64,000 nt of DNA from assembly GCA_013399855.1 (NCBI GenBank), contig VXAY01007012.1, positions 2,438,033-2,502,032 of the forward strand, in the 5' to 3' direction. The DNA comes from Oxyruncus cristatus (lineage: Eukaryota > Chordata > Aves > Passeriformes > Cotingidae). Within the stretch, counting starts at the first letter, position 1; each line of letters opens with the position of its first letter. Below are positions 25,178 to 37,555 of the stretch, one piece after another. The notes beneath the pieces were generated by a model, which did not search any database, had not been told where the DNA came from, and saw nothing but the letters and a program-made list of their open reading frames with translations. The position numbers and the translations under genes were made by a program.

Positions 25178-25241
25178 CATCCATCCATCCATCCATCCAT
25201 CCATCCATCCATCCATCCATCCATCCATCCATCCATCCATC
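25178..25241. repeat. CATC tetranucleotide microsatellite, ~16 units
   Basis: An uninterrupted CATC/ATCC array of about 64 bases. The reading frame through it gives Ser-Ile-His-Pro repeats, which is a translation artefact. Perfect arrays of this length are likely to be polymorphic in number. Confidence 0.97.
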
Positions 25242-25649
25242 TCCTTCCTCAGCTGCAGGAATATCACCATGCACTGCCCCACATCACCCATCGACCAGAA
25301 GGGGGTTTAACCAAACCAGTGCTCCCGAGTTATCCCGGATTAGGAGGACTTGCTGCACCACGACACGTTGTCCCCCTGTCACAGGAACTGCTGTACTGGT
25401 GAAAGCGCTTGAATAAAACAGCAGGGAGAACATCTTATTTCTTCATCACAGCCCACCAGCACGACTCCTGTGGTAGTCAGGGTTTGTGCCACTGCCTGAG
25501 ATGCTTCACATCTGGCCTTCAGCTCCAAAGCAGCTGCCCAGTTCCTACCAGATCCAATCTGGATCAGTAACACAAGCCTTGTGCTTCCCCCAGGCACAGG
25601 CAGCCTCAGTGGAAACCTTCCTCTTTCCCAGCCCGGCTTGGAGGTGTCA

Positions 25650-25860
25650 TTAAGAATCCAATCAATGTGACGTCATGGGTGTAATTGAATTATATGTATG
25701 CTCAGCAGACCCTTTCCACTTGGTCTCCCCATTGGCTAATGTTGAATTATGATGGATCATACACAGGGATATATGAAACATGCATGAATAACCCAAGCAT
25801 GCATTTTTAATGATACAATCCTGATAACTTGCCCCTCCTAACAAAATCAAAATGAATTAA
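25650..25860. other. AT-rich block with CRE and octamer-like words, candidate conserved element
   Basis: The palindrome TGACGTCA (25668-25675) is a perfect cAMP-response element. It is followed by TAATTGAATTAT, CATGCATGAAT and AGCATGCATTTTTAATG, which resemble homeodomain/POU sites. The block is CpG-poor apart from the CRE and free of repeats. Regulatory function is only an inference from motif density. Confidence 0.35.
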
Positions 25861-26534
25861 ACACAAGTAGCTGTCAGTGGCATTAAAGAAAAAGAAAAAA
25901 AAAATCGTTAAAAAAAAAAAAAACCCTCATCATTTAAATGGCAACACTGAAACGTTCCCTGAATTGCAGTGTGACTGGGACCGTTTGTTGTAATGATACC
26001 GATTAACATATCTATCCATTTAAAGTTTCCAGTGCAAAAAGAAAGAGCAGCTTGGGTGATATTCATGGTAGGGAAGAAAGGTGAAGATAATGGATCGCAG
26101 GGAGTGAATAGGACTAAAATGAAAGGGGTAATTCAGATGAATTGTCTGACAATGGCTGGATAATCCCCCAGAAGAGCACGTCCCCAGATATAGGATAGGG
26201 TTTGCAGGCTTGTGACATTCATTAAAATAAAATAAAGGTAAAATCTGCAAACCCAACAGTCAAAAATGATCCAGGTGAGGCAGAGACCACTCGACTCCGG
26301 GGGTCTTGCAATGGCCAAGTTAACCCGAACAACCCAGAGGAATGGTTCAGCAACAGTGGCTTTTCTTTGGGGCAGAGGGGATCCAAGGATTTCTTGGGGT
26401 CACTTCCATAGCTGTATCCTCTGATTTAACTGATGGTGATCAGAGAAGAGGGAAGCACTTGCAGGAGTGGTCTGGCCTCTTGGATTTGCATTCTGCATTA
26501 GGACTGACCTCTTACAGCCACAGACAAGGGTTAC

Positions 26535-26684
26535 CTTGGACAAGCTTGAACTCCCTGTTTCTGGAAGCGTACAAGGCCAGGTTGGACAGAGATTGGAGCC
26601 ACCTGGTCCAGTGGAAGGTGTCCCTGTGGAATGACACGATCCTTTACGCCCCTTCCAACCCAAACCACTCTGTGATTCTCTAAG
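26535..26684 (+). mobile_element. CR1 LINE 3' fragment
   Basis: TACAAGGCCAGGTTGGACAG, CACCTGGTCCAGTGGAAGG, GTGTCCCTGTGGAATG and CCAACCCAAACCACTCTGTG give a sense-strand CR1 3' end of about 150 bases. Confidence 0.93.
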
Positions 26685-26859
26685 TCGGCAGCACGGTCCC
26701 GGGTCTGTGTGTCTCCATCTGTCAGGGCCATCTCTTTTACCTTCTACCCCACCAATATATCAATATCAATTACCCAACACACCCTTGTTGTAAGCACTGT
26801 GCCCAGCGTTATGGCTTCAACTACCTGGGCTAAAACCTTTCTGACTTCTAAATCCCCGG

Positions 26860-26940
26860 GAAAAAAAAAAAAAAAAATGGGTAGGAGCTCTGGGGGAAAA
26901 AAAAATAAATAAATAAATTAAAAAAACAAAAAAAAAAAAG
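26860..26940. repeat. A-rich low-complexity tract
   Basis: Two A runs and a short AAAT array (AAATAAATAAAT) flank GGGTAGGAGCTCTGGGGG. No adjoining retrocopy with coding similarity is visible, so it is called low complexity only. Confidence 0.85.
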
Positions 26941-28473
26941 GCCAATTTTAAAAAGGAAGTCCTTGGGGACTTCTAAAGAATTTCAGTCATAAAGAAGAAA
27001 AATTTGTTCGCACACTGCGGATCAGGAGCTTCTGCCACGCTCAGTGAAAATCAGACATTTTTGTCTCGCTGCAGATTTACTGTAAAGCACAATGTCACAG
27101 ACCTTGTTCCTAATTGCAGACAGGCTGGGCACGGTGGCAAAGGATAGAGCCACTAGAGATCCCGGTGTGTGTCTCATAACAAGCTCATTAGCTCCAACAT
27201 CAGACCCCATGTTCCTCAAAAACTGACCCGGGGCCCCCTCAGGGTTTGTGCTCAGCATGCTGGAGCAGGAAGTCTCTTGGAAACCTGGAGAGAGAAAGTC
27301 AATACTCTTCGTAACAGATGAGTTACAGAAGGGCCATCCTTTGCAATTAATAATGAGTTAAATAAATAAATGAGAGGTTGTTTATAATCTCCAAGTGTGT
27401 GGCTGGCACGCCTTGCTTGGCCGTCCGTAAGAATTTGGCATGTCAAGCACGAGTTTGAGGTTGGTGGGACCTGTTTTACCAAAAATTCAGCATGGAAACA
27501 GAGCCAGGGAAAAGCCCTTCTTTCCCAAGGGCAGCAGGATAACTCATTAAGGATAACTTCTGTCACTAAGGGACCTTGAGGTCCATCCCTGTGGAGCTTG
27601 TGCAAGTCCAGCCTTTCCCCTGTGATGCCTCCCATGGAGTCACATACCCCCACAGCATGTCAGGAAGGGCATTTTCTGGCTCTCCCTTGAAGCATTTGAG
27701 TTATTTACCTAGAAAACAGGTAGGTATCTCCAGGGGGTGGCATAAATGATGCTTTGACCTCTGCTGACTATACACACAATGATATCCTGGATAGGAGGTG
27801 ATCTGAACCACCTTCTTAAAATTAAATATCTCCCTCTTTTCCGGGTAAATCTGCTTTAGTACAGAGCCTGAATAGTTTTGCTCTCCCTGCAACTCAGACA
27901 CAGTCCCACTTCCATACCTGTCAGCACAGCCAGGAGGATAAATATGTTATTGATTCTCCAAGTGGCACATTTAGCAGCAGCCACAACACCCAGCAGAGAC
28001 CCATAATTTGGCTGGAGCACCAAAACGTCCCTTCAAAAAACAGCCAAGATTTTTTTTTAAGGTACTTGTATTCATCAGGAAAGTAGGACTGGAAGGAGAC
28101 ACCTTGATTTCTAAGGATTGGCGCATCCCAAAATGCCAGAATTTCTGATGCAGCAAGATCCCAGTGTCCAAAGTCATATCCCAGTTTTCCTGAACGTTGC
28201 ATTTCACAACAGACAGGAGTTTGTGAGGGAGTGGAAGCACCACCCGTTGAAGGGTTTATCGGTGACCAGAGCTGTGAACTGCTCTTTACAGACAGATCAT
28301 CCCTTAGAAAAGCATTACCGACATAGACAGGAAAATTCCAAGTTAAGTGAGACGGGCATTTTTCCCTTCCCCTTTTTGCTTTGCACCGATTTCTCTGTCA
28401 TATGTAAATGTTAAATCACGACAGACGTTTTTTTGTCTTAAAGAGAGTCAATTCATCTTTTGTGAATGAGAAC

Positions 28474-28497
28474 AAAACCAACCAACCAACCAACCAA
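28474..28497. repeat. AACC tetranucleotide run
   Basis: About five AACC/CCAA units (AACCAACCAACCAACCAA) sit just before a CpG-rich patch. Confidence 0.85.
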
Positions 28498-29150
28498 AAA
28501 GACGCTTCGGCTTTTGTTAAATTTCGAAAATAAAATCGCTCCGTAAAAGCTGCTCGAAGATGGCCCATCACTGGGACGTATTTAAAATGCAGACAGCGGG
28601 TTTTAAACTGCTCCCGAGAAACCCTCCCCGTTGAACAGAACGAGGGCCATGGGGTTAAAACACAGCCATCACAACCTTTATTGCTTCATTCCGTCGAGCC
28701 ATTAACCACAGGAGGAGCCCAGATGTGCCGCGGCTCCGGCAGCTGGAGCGAAATTCAACCCCCCACGTCAGCACCTAATTTATGATCAACCTGTTGGGAG
28801 GGGGCAGGGGGGCCGGAGCACGGCATTCCCGGGAGCTGCACGGCAGGGAAATCAGGGATAACACTGGGGGGGGGTCTAAGCAAAGGCGCGCGTTGGAAGG
28901 ACTCGCAAAGCTCTCGCCCAAACACACCCGCGTGTGCTGAAGGAGCCTCGCAGCAGGAAAGTCTTGCGAGAGGAAACTTTTGCAGCTGAACCCCCAACAG
29001 CACCCGGCGTTGAACTCGGGGTTTCAGCTGCCAGGGAAAGCTGGGGATGAAAGCAAAGGGTCGCTGTGCTCGGTGCAGGACACGCTCGTTGCGAGTGACA
29101 GTCCCGTCCCTGAAGGACTCGCGGGGAAGAGCAGGAGGGATGTGACCGCG
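28490..29150. promoter_or_regulatory. CpG-rich patch, possible intronic CpG island
   Basis: From 28861 to 29160 I count about 22 CpG dinucleotides in 300 bases, close to what base composition would predict without depletion, with clusters such as GGCGCGCG, CCGCGTG and ACCGCGG. The flanking 28490-28860 adds about 20 more, including several in AT-rich sequence (CTTCGG, TTTCGAAAA, ATCGCTCCG). Most of the window is strongly CpG-depleted. No exon, TATA box or open frame can be tied to it. It could be an orphan island, an alternative promoter or a regulatory element with low methylation. Confidence 0.55.
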
Positions 29151-29225
29151 GTGGGGTTGGATCAAGGGTTGGACTCGATCATCTCAGAGGTCTTTTCCAA
29201 CCCTGCTGATTCTGTGATTCTGTGT
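29150..29225 (+). mobile_element. Short CR1 LINE 3' tail
   Basis: GGGTTGGATCAAGGGTTGGA, CTCGATCATCTCAGAGG, TCTTTTCCAACCCTGCTG and ATTCTGTGATTCTGTG match the terminal ~75 bases of a CR1, sense on plus. It borders the CpG-rich patch. Confidence 0.88.
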
Positions 29226-32200
29226 AGGGAGGAAAGCGTTTTGCCTGAGGTCATGCTGCAATCAGCACCAGGAATAGATCAAAGGTTCCCGCTCTGCCAT
29301 TATGTCATACTGAGGTTTTTCTGACGACCCTTGGCACCCTCACGTTCTCCACATCACCCCCAGTCCAAACTGACCTTTCCCATCAACCACCTGCTCCTCT
29401 CCACTCGGGTCCTTCCAAGGAACTTGCTCCTCTCCCCACCTTCCCCTTTGGGTGCCTGCTCCAGTTACTCGTGCCCTTTTGATTCCCAGTTCCTCGATAA
29501 AAAGGGCTGGAATCATACACTTAAGTACTTCTGAAAGTGCCTTGGTTGAATCTTTTCGTGCCTAAATACTCCCTCACTTCTTTAATTCACCCCATCCTGC
29601 TAAATTGAGCCTCCAAAGCACATGGAAGTATGTTGGGCATTCCTGAATATCTTCAAGTGTGCCTTATCACCCAGAGCATCGTGCTGTGCATGGCAATGCA
29701 GCAAAAATCACCTGGCTGTGACTGCCAGATGTGTGATCCCAAGGAGAACCCAGCCTGCTCCTCCCACTCAGAACTCCCTGAATCTGCTGGCAGTGCCCCC
29801 AGTCACTGCAGATGCCATAAATTCTGCAGGCTTTCTTTCCCTTTTAAGCGAGACTAAAGGTTTTTCCCTAAGCTCTCAGCAGTTTAGGGAGCAGCAATAA
29901 GAATCCATGGATAGGGGGGCTGGGGCTGTTGGCAGCCCCTTTTTCTCCTGAACCATGTGAGTTGTAGCCCAGTGTCTCCATCCTCAAACAACCTCCTCAA
30001 TATTCTGTGCAAACCTCAGGAGTGTGGCCCAGGTCAGAGCGCCTGAGCTTCCCAGAAGGGGTTGGAAAAGTCACCTGTAGCAGAATGAAGAAAATACCAA
30101 GTACCAAGGGCCAAAAGGAATGGCACCATCTGAGCATGTTTATCAAATTCCAGCAGGAAAATCATGCATGAAATAACCCTGCACTGAGCTTTCCTATTAT
30201 CATAATGTTGGAGCACCTCACGACCACTAATTGTTGACGAGACCCCTGGCAGAGCAGAGAAACACCATTACTGTCACTTTACAGACAGGGAACAGAGATA
30301 GCAGGGGTGTTTATATCTGAACACGTTGCCCTCAGCTCCCCTTATCACTAATGGAGAGGAAAAGACATTTTTGGACATAATTCACTGCCCTGTTTTAGGG
30401 CAGTTTCAGTCTCCTACAGGATAAAATTTTGTCCTAAACGGTCTGATTTCTCTTGCTGGACTGGGAAGGAAGTTGGCAACACCTCCTGGGGATGGAAATA
30501 TCCCCTTTTAGTGAAAGGAATCCCCACCCTCCAACAGGTGGGTGCATAGAAGTCAGTAGCAAAGCAGGAGCTGAATTCAGGATTCTTATATTTTATAGTC
30601 TGATGCTTAGATCAAAACACAGATGGGCATCTAAGCTGAACAAAGGCCAAGGAGACATCCCAGCAGTAACAAAATTGAGGGGGCTTGAAGGAAGCTTCTT
30701 ATGGGTAAGGAACAAAAGGGATGGAGGAGGGAAAACTGAAATATCCTAAAAGAGTAGGTTAAAAGGACAGTCAGGCAAGGTGGGTATTGGAAGAAAGGGA
30801 GCAGATGACAAGACAGCAGAGTTGGGGGGTCACACATTGTCCCTAATACGCTGCAGATGTGAGGAAGATCCAGGAGTAGCACACTCTGACTATCCCAGTG
30901 AACATAGATGGAGAAAACCCTGCTAAGACACCCTCCCCAGCCAGATGGTGTTAAGGAGGAACCCAGTCCTTTCCCAAACACCTTCTTCACACTCCCCTCA
31001 TCTTCATTTTAATAACTGCAGGAGAAATGGGGAAAGCAGACAGATGAGTCCAGAGATCACACGGGGAACGTAACTGGGAGCAGAGATCCCACCACTGCAC
31101 CCCAGGCTGGAACCCTGGCACTGAACTCCCTGGGAATTTGACTCCAATTCCACATTTTGCAGCTTATTTAAAAGCAACAAAAAACTACAGAAGGACATCT
31201 GGAAACCGGGTGGCAGGGCTGATCTGTGCGTCTTGGAGGGGGGAACTGCGAGGCGGCCACCAGCAGATGTTTCCATCGGGAGAGCGAACACAAAAAAGCA
31301 ACGGCTCAGCTCTTTGCAAGCGATTAAAGGGCAGTTAATGAAATCACCTGCCAAAGAGAATTGACGAAACACAGAAAAGAAGTCACTTCAGAGTCTGCCA
31401 GAGCATCCCTGGCACGGACAAGGAGGGCTGATGGCTGGGGTATATTTAGTGCCAGTGAGATCATCTTTCCTAGCAGGGCTCGCCTTTGCAGGGAGGAGAA
31501 GGGCAGCACTTCCATGGCAATGTCAGTGTGAGCTTGAAGAGGGAAGCGCCTGAGATTTCCTTAACAGGGAAGAAAACAGCACAAAGGCAGCCAGAGCTAC
31601 AGCAGGGGCTGCAAAGCATGACCGGGGTTAAAACCCAGGGGAAAAACACCCCACATAATATCAATGCTGGTGTGTTGAACAATAGCAGGTATCAGTGTAA
31701 GGAGTTTGTGGTTATTCAGCTCCTGTTGCCACGTCTCAACCTGGGACTGCTCAGAGCTTTTCAGGAGGGTGAGAGCTCACATCCCCCCAGCAGGTACCTC
31801 TGGTTCAAGCTAAAGATTAATCCTTTTTACCATATAACACCTTGGTGAACAGTCCTGCACCTGCACATATACGCACACTGTGCTGACAATTCATTAGAGC
31901 AGAGCACTGGAATACTAATTGCAACAGATCTTTCAATCCCTTGCCCTCCACCACTGCTTTGCAGCACTAAAAAGAATCAGATTCCTCTAAAAAAAAAATG
32001 AGAGACTGGCTTCAAAAACAAAAAAAAATCATGAATTAACCATCGATGCTCAGCTTCAGGTGGTCACTGTACTTACCATCGGTGTCAGGATCCATTTGGG
32101 AATTTCTGTATTTATATGTTACGTTTACCTGCGTCTCCCCAGCACGAGCAGCCCCCTCCCCTCAAAATAAAAATATCCCAGTCATGTGCCCCAAAGCCAA

Positions 32201-34402
32201 AGCCGTATTACACCTCTAAATGAACAGATGTAACACACCAAGGGTAGTGCCGCACCACTCACCATCTTCAAATCTATTCTTTTCCTGCTATATTATGATA
32301 ATTTATTTCACTACTGGGGCTCCCAGGTGAGTTCAATTCTCCAGCTTCCAAGCAGACAAAAATGCTAACCCGGCAGAAGAAGTTTAACAAAGAGCCTAAA
32401 GGCAGCAGTCTCATAAGATCTCCCACCTCTCCATATATTGCAGGCTAAGACAGACGTGCAAGGAAAACAGAGATATAAATTTGGAAACGTTTTCTTTTTC
32501 TTCTCCGTGAATAGCAAATGAGCTAAGAATTCAGAATTTACGTGGGATTTGGGGAATTCATTTACATCATCACAAGGGGGAGAAGGGGCTGGGAAGCATC
32601 AAAAGATTTTGACTTTTCCATCTCGCAGTAGAAATACCTGCAAGATGAGAGCTAATTAAACAACAGAAAAACTAAAAAGAAGAGGAAAGAGGAGGTGGGG
32701 AGGTCAAACAACCATAAATGGTTGTTTCATACACTATAAAACTTTCACAGCTTGTTTGTTGTATTGAAAAAGAGGAGGGAGAATAAATCAGTTCTGATTT
32801 GGCACTGGGCTGGGTTTGGGTTGGTTTTTATTTCTTCTTTCTGCAAAATTCTCCCTGTTCTTTGAGAAAACAATAAATTGAGTGTAAGAGACACTCCGAC
32901 CTAACAGGGTGCCGAGGTCCTACCACTTACCAACTGTCTGAAGGGCAGGAGAGATGCACAGTGTGCCCCCATCCCTCAGGTCAGCTTGTCCTCAGCATAT
33001 TCCCTTAGACCCCGAGGAGATAAATCAGCTGCGTACGAAATCCAAGAGAAACCCATAGGAACTTGCAGGCGGTGGGGAAAAGATCAAAGGGCCTGCAGTG
33101 TGTGAAACCACATCCACCCCAGCAGATATCACAAGTCATAAACTCCCCCTGATAACCCGGCCTTAATCAACCAGATGACAAACGAGGCAAAACACAGGGA
33201 GATTTGCACAGTGGCAGCCGAAATGTTTAATTAGATTTCATCAGAAGGGGTTCTGAAAAATTCATATGATGAGGTCTCTGCCAGTCTCAACGATAACCTT
33301 TTCCCTGACATCGCTGGAATTTATTGCCAGCTTCAGTTAAGGAATAATAAATTACAAGAAGTCAAAAGGAAAGATGACTCCAGACCTCATCCGTGAGCAT
33401 CCCAGCAGGGTGGGATACCAGCAGGGCTGGCAGGAGGAGCAGTGGTTTGCATTGCCAGGATGCCATAGATACAAGTGTGCTGAGGTCCTTTGCCAACGCA
33501 CCACAACAGCTAAAAAAAAAACCAAACCCAACCATCAGCAAAGCTTCCCAAACCCGCCAAAGTCCCTTAGGAGCTCCTGTTTTGTTATCCAAAGGGACCC
33601 AGCCCTGTGAATCATCAGCAGAACATACTCAGCATGGCAGAGTGGAACCAGAGCTGAAACCCACAGATGACTTGCTCCCAACTTTCCGGACTTTGCTTCT
33701 CTTGGCACCCCCAGGGTCCCAACCCATCTCCCTTCAGAGCCTTGGAGTGTTCCATTTGTTTCCAACACACACTTCCAGGCTCACTGCACCAAGGGGGATC
33801 CCAGCCTGGTACCTACTGGATGCAAAGCTGCTGATACATTAAAAAAAAGCTTTTACCAAGGGTGATCTTCCATGGCATTAAGGGATACCTCTGTTAACAC
33901 GGTCCTGCTCTCTCTGTGGACACCAACCCAGCTGGGAAACCTGGTTTTTGTGGTCTTACATTGCAACATCACTCCATCTCTTTACAATCCAGTGTCTTTT
34001 TTAGTTCAGAAGATGAATCATCCTCCTTGGGGTCACAGCTGGTGTAACATTGGCCAGTATGGAGAAGATCAAGCAATGACAGAGTCAAATTCATAAAAAA
34101 GCCATCGTTGGCATCAGCCTGGATTTGACACCATCAGGTAACAGTCACATCCACAGGGTTACCTGCTGCTATCACAGCTGGGAAGATGCTTTCTGGTCAC
34201 CCTGGGCACAACATCCCAAGGGGACTTTGCAAATCTCATCTTTGATTAACTGCCCTGGTCTAGTCTTCAATACGTATTTTTATCCCTCACCCCAGCAGTC
34301 AAAGCTCTTCTAATCCCAAAAATGCCCAGGAACCTGCGGCTCTTCCACATGGTTTCATTGAGAAGAGGTGAAAGGGCCACTGACGGGGTTTTGAAGAGTC
34401 AA

Positions 34403-34465
34403 AAAAAAACCAAACCAAACCAACCAAACAAACAAAAAACAAAACAAAACAAAAAAAAACCCAGA
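34403..34465. repeat. A/C-rich low-complexity tract
   Basis: Runs of A are interspersed with AACC, AAAC and AAAAC words. No coding retrocopy adjoins it. The 165-codon frame crossing it owes its Lys/Asn/Gln-rich part to this tract. Confidence 0.85.
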
Positions 34466-35411
34466 AGCCAAAACAAAGCAAAAAGACAAGTGTCAGACCA
34501 AGCAGGAATCCTGCAGAGCAATGCACGTCTTCGCTCCCACAGACAACAGATGGGTTGGGGTCTACAAAAACCAGCACAACTCTCTCATTCCAACAACCAG
34601 CAATCCATCAAAGTCTGGTTGCTCTCAAGCCAGGCTGCCACCCCGACGGAACGGGAGATGATGAAGCAGAGCAACCCAAAAAGCCGTCGAACCAAACTGA
34701 AGGAGGCACGAGGGGGAAAGGTCAGGTTGGAGAGGAACGGGGTGGGTGTCATCCCTGCTTTCCTTTCCCTTGGTTTTCCAAGCCCCACCAGCAGCATTCA
34801 CAACTTGTGGATATGCTGAGGGCATTCGAGGGGCTCACAACCGAGGGGCTGCTGCACGCTGGGGCGCCTGGGTGTGTGCAGGGGAGAGGTGGGGAGAGAC
34901 CCTTCAGGTTATCGCCAGCACATTCCTTTTTGCCTTTCAATTAAAAGCTGGTTCATGAATCAAAAAACTCTCATCCCTACACTTTGGCAGCCAGTAAAGG
35001 GAAAGGCTCTTTCTCCAAAGCCCCCTTATGCAAAGTGTGATCCCTTCTCCAGCTCCAGGAATGTGACTAATTACATGACTTTTGTTTGCTCTTATGAGCC
35101 CACCCCACCCTTGCCAGACCAGGAATTGGACTCTGATCACTGCCAGAAGTGCCCAATTATGGGTCACAGACGGAGCAAAACCTCTCCCAACTTTAACATC
35201 AGCAGTGGGGAGGAGAAAAATTACTGTTAAACTAAGCATTTCCCTGTTTTTCCTCAGGGGTATCCACAAGTGGTTTCAAATTAAAGGGTTCCTAGAGGTG
35301 GGCTGGGGGAACTATTTGTGGCCAACTCTTTCCACAGAGCAAAAGCCAGAGAACAAAGCCTGAAAGGCTTTGTTTATTTAAGAAATGTTAGTTGCATGCA
35401 CCCCCTTCCCC

Positions 35412-35425
35412 ATATATATATATAT
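35412..35425. repeat. Short AT dinucleotide run
   Basis: Seven AT units between CCCC and GCCC. A second TA-rich run is seen at 35524-35534. Confidence 0.85.
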
Positions 35426-35479
35426 GCCCATTTGAAAATACATTTCAAAATTCCTCATCCATGGCTATTCTGTTTTCAG

Positions 35480-35735
35480 CCACTGCCATCTTTGTACCCT
35501 CCTTTGGATGCTCTCCAATAACTTTATATATATATTTTTTTATGCTGTGGCACTCAAAGCTGCACACAGGGCTCGAGGTGAGGCTGCACCAGCACAGAGG
35601 GACAATCACCTCCCTCAAATGCCTGGAGATATTGGGTCTGAAGCCCCCCAGGACAGGGTTGGTCCTTTTGGCTGCCGGGACGCACTGTTGGCTCATGTAA
35701 AACTTGCCATGGACCAGAGAGAGCGGGGAACTGAA
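35480..35735 (-). mobile_element. CR1 LINE interior fragment
   Basis: In reverse complement this resembles the CR1 region upstream of the 3' end: GGCACTCAAAGCTGCACACA, GGGCTCGAGGTGAGGCTGC, GGGACAATCACCTCCCTC and CACTGTTGGCTCATGTAA correspond to the conserved blocks around 'gcactcgaggtg' and 'ggctcatgt' of avian CR1. The 3' end is absent, so it is an internal piece. Confidence 0.82.
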
Positions 35736-37555
35736 TCTGGACTTCACTTCCTTGGTTCTCTCCTCACCAGTGCTCGGTTCCCATCCTCTCTGCCTCCTTC
35801 CCAAGGACAGGAGCTGCCAAATGGTGATATCTGCATCCACCCCTGTCTGCAGCTGAACCCGAGATCAGTCATCTGGCCAAAGGGAGAGGGAGGAGGTGAG
35901 ACAGACTGTGGAGGTGATTCTGGGCACAGATACAGCCACAGGATGGTGAGGGGGCCGGAGTGGAGGATGGTGAAAGGAAGAGATGGATGCACAGTGCCTT
36001 ATCAGGGACTTGCTGTTCTTTCAACTGGCTCCCTGATAACATATGGAGCTTAATCAAATATGCAAATGATGTCCTATCTAGAGACGAGGGAAATAGGGAA
36101 ATAAACCCAGGGCCCATGCATGAAAACAAGCCGATAAAATGAGGGAGTGGGGAGAAGGTTTCCTCTTTTTGATAAAATTATTTCAAAAGGTTGAATTAAA
36201 GCAAAACTAATTAGGAGAGCCACACTTAAGCCGACTTCCCGTAAGAAGGGTCAGCAGGCAAGAGGCATTCAAATCAAAGGCAGATGCAAGAGGCACTTCA
36301 AGGGCTCCCTGAAAAGTCATTATCCCAGTCAAAAAGGAAGAGGATAGAGCGGAGGAAGGCATGACAAGAGCCTTTTTGGCTGGGCATCCATCCGGGCATT
36401 AGGTGGAGTTAACCAGCCTCTCTTTGTCACCCCGGAGAGCAGAAGTAGCAGGTGAAGACCAAAGCTGATCACCTGATGTTCCATCCACGGCACTTACCCG
36501 AGAGCAAAGGGTTAAAGGGAAGTAAACAGACCAGAGGGACATGGGAATATATTTGCTTTTCCTTGTATCCCACCCTGCCTGGTTTCCACTGCCAGCACAG
36601 CCGTGCCAGGTTCTGCAGCCTGAACGCTCCACACACAGAGCTGCTGACACCATGCAGAGAATCACCTGCCACCACAGGGCAGGTGACAACCAGCAGCACA
36701 GCAAGTTGTCCCCCAGGAGGCTGCAGGACCCATGGATTTCAGCAGGTAACAGCCAGCAGGACATTGTTACCTGTCTCTTCGTGTCTGGTTTTGTCACTAA
36801 CTTCTCCCTGCCTGCACAGCACATCCCCAGCCCGCTGTGGGAGAATCCAGCTCAGCTGCTCTGCCACTGGAAACCTGTCAAATGCAAGCTGCATTTAAAG
36901 AAAGAGTTTAAAAAGACGATGGTACAACCTGCTGCCTTCCCTGCTGCAGTGGGTCCACTGGAGCTCACTGTTCCTAGTGGAGCTGGGAACAAAACCCCAC
37001 AGTGCAGCACCACTGATGCGGAATTTGGAGGGATCAGACGGTTATTTGCAAGTCTCATTCCATGATCACAAGATCCCATCTCTGACAAGACTCTGAGTCA
37101 CTGTTTTACCAGAGTCTCCCAAAAAAAAGAAAAAAAGAGCAGCACTCAACACACTTACAGAAGGCACCCAGTGAAAACACAGCTCAGCCAGAGCCTGCAC
37201 ACCAGCACGGAGATTGCTGAGTAGTCAAAAAGCAGAGAGGGGTGCTTGAAGGAGAGACATGGAAAATTAATAGCTCTCTGCCAAAGAACAGGTTCTAACC
37301 CTCCCTGGGAACAACAGCCTTCCTAACAGGAAAAAAAAAACCCAGGGAGTTTTCCTACTGCAGTTAGACCCTGCCATGAGCAGTGAGCTGGTTGCGGTGT
37401 GTGACACAGACAAGCTGTAGCTGGAAGTCCCAGAGCAATGGAAATGAGGGATGTGAGAGGCAAAGCACCCCCCTGCAGTGATGGAACCATTAGTGAGTAT
37501 GTAAAACAACTGTTGTCTGCACCAGTACCTGAACACAGGCCCCCTGGTGTGGTTT

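Noticed and set aside
25178..25241. Regular short repeats that might suggest a CRISPR-like or coding repeat array
   Set aside because: It is a perfect tetranucleotide microsatellite without spacers, in a vertebrate intron.
34322..34819. A 165-codon frame rich in Lys, Asn and Gln
   Set aside because: The composition comes from an A/C-rich low-complexity tract, and nothing beyond it resembles a known domain.
35508..36053. A 181-codon plus-strand frame, the longest in the window
   Set aside because: Its first half lies on an antisense CR1 interior fragment and the rest has no recognisable features.
36541..37065. A 174-codon plus-strand frame
   Set aside because: It overlaps other open frames on both strands, shows no domain and has no splice or codon support. 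Chance open frames of this size are expected in 64 kb of GC-moderate intron.
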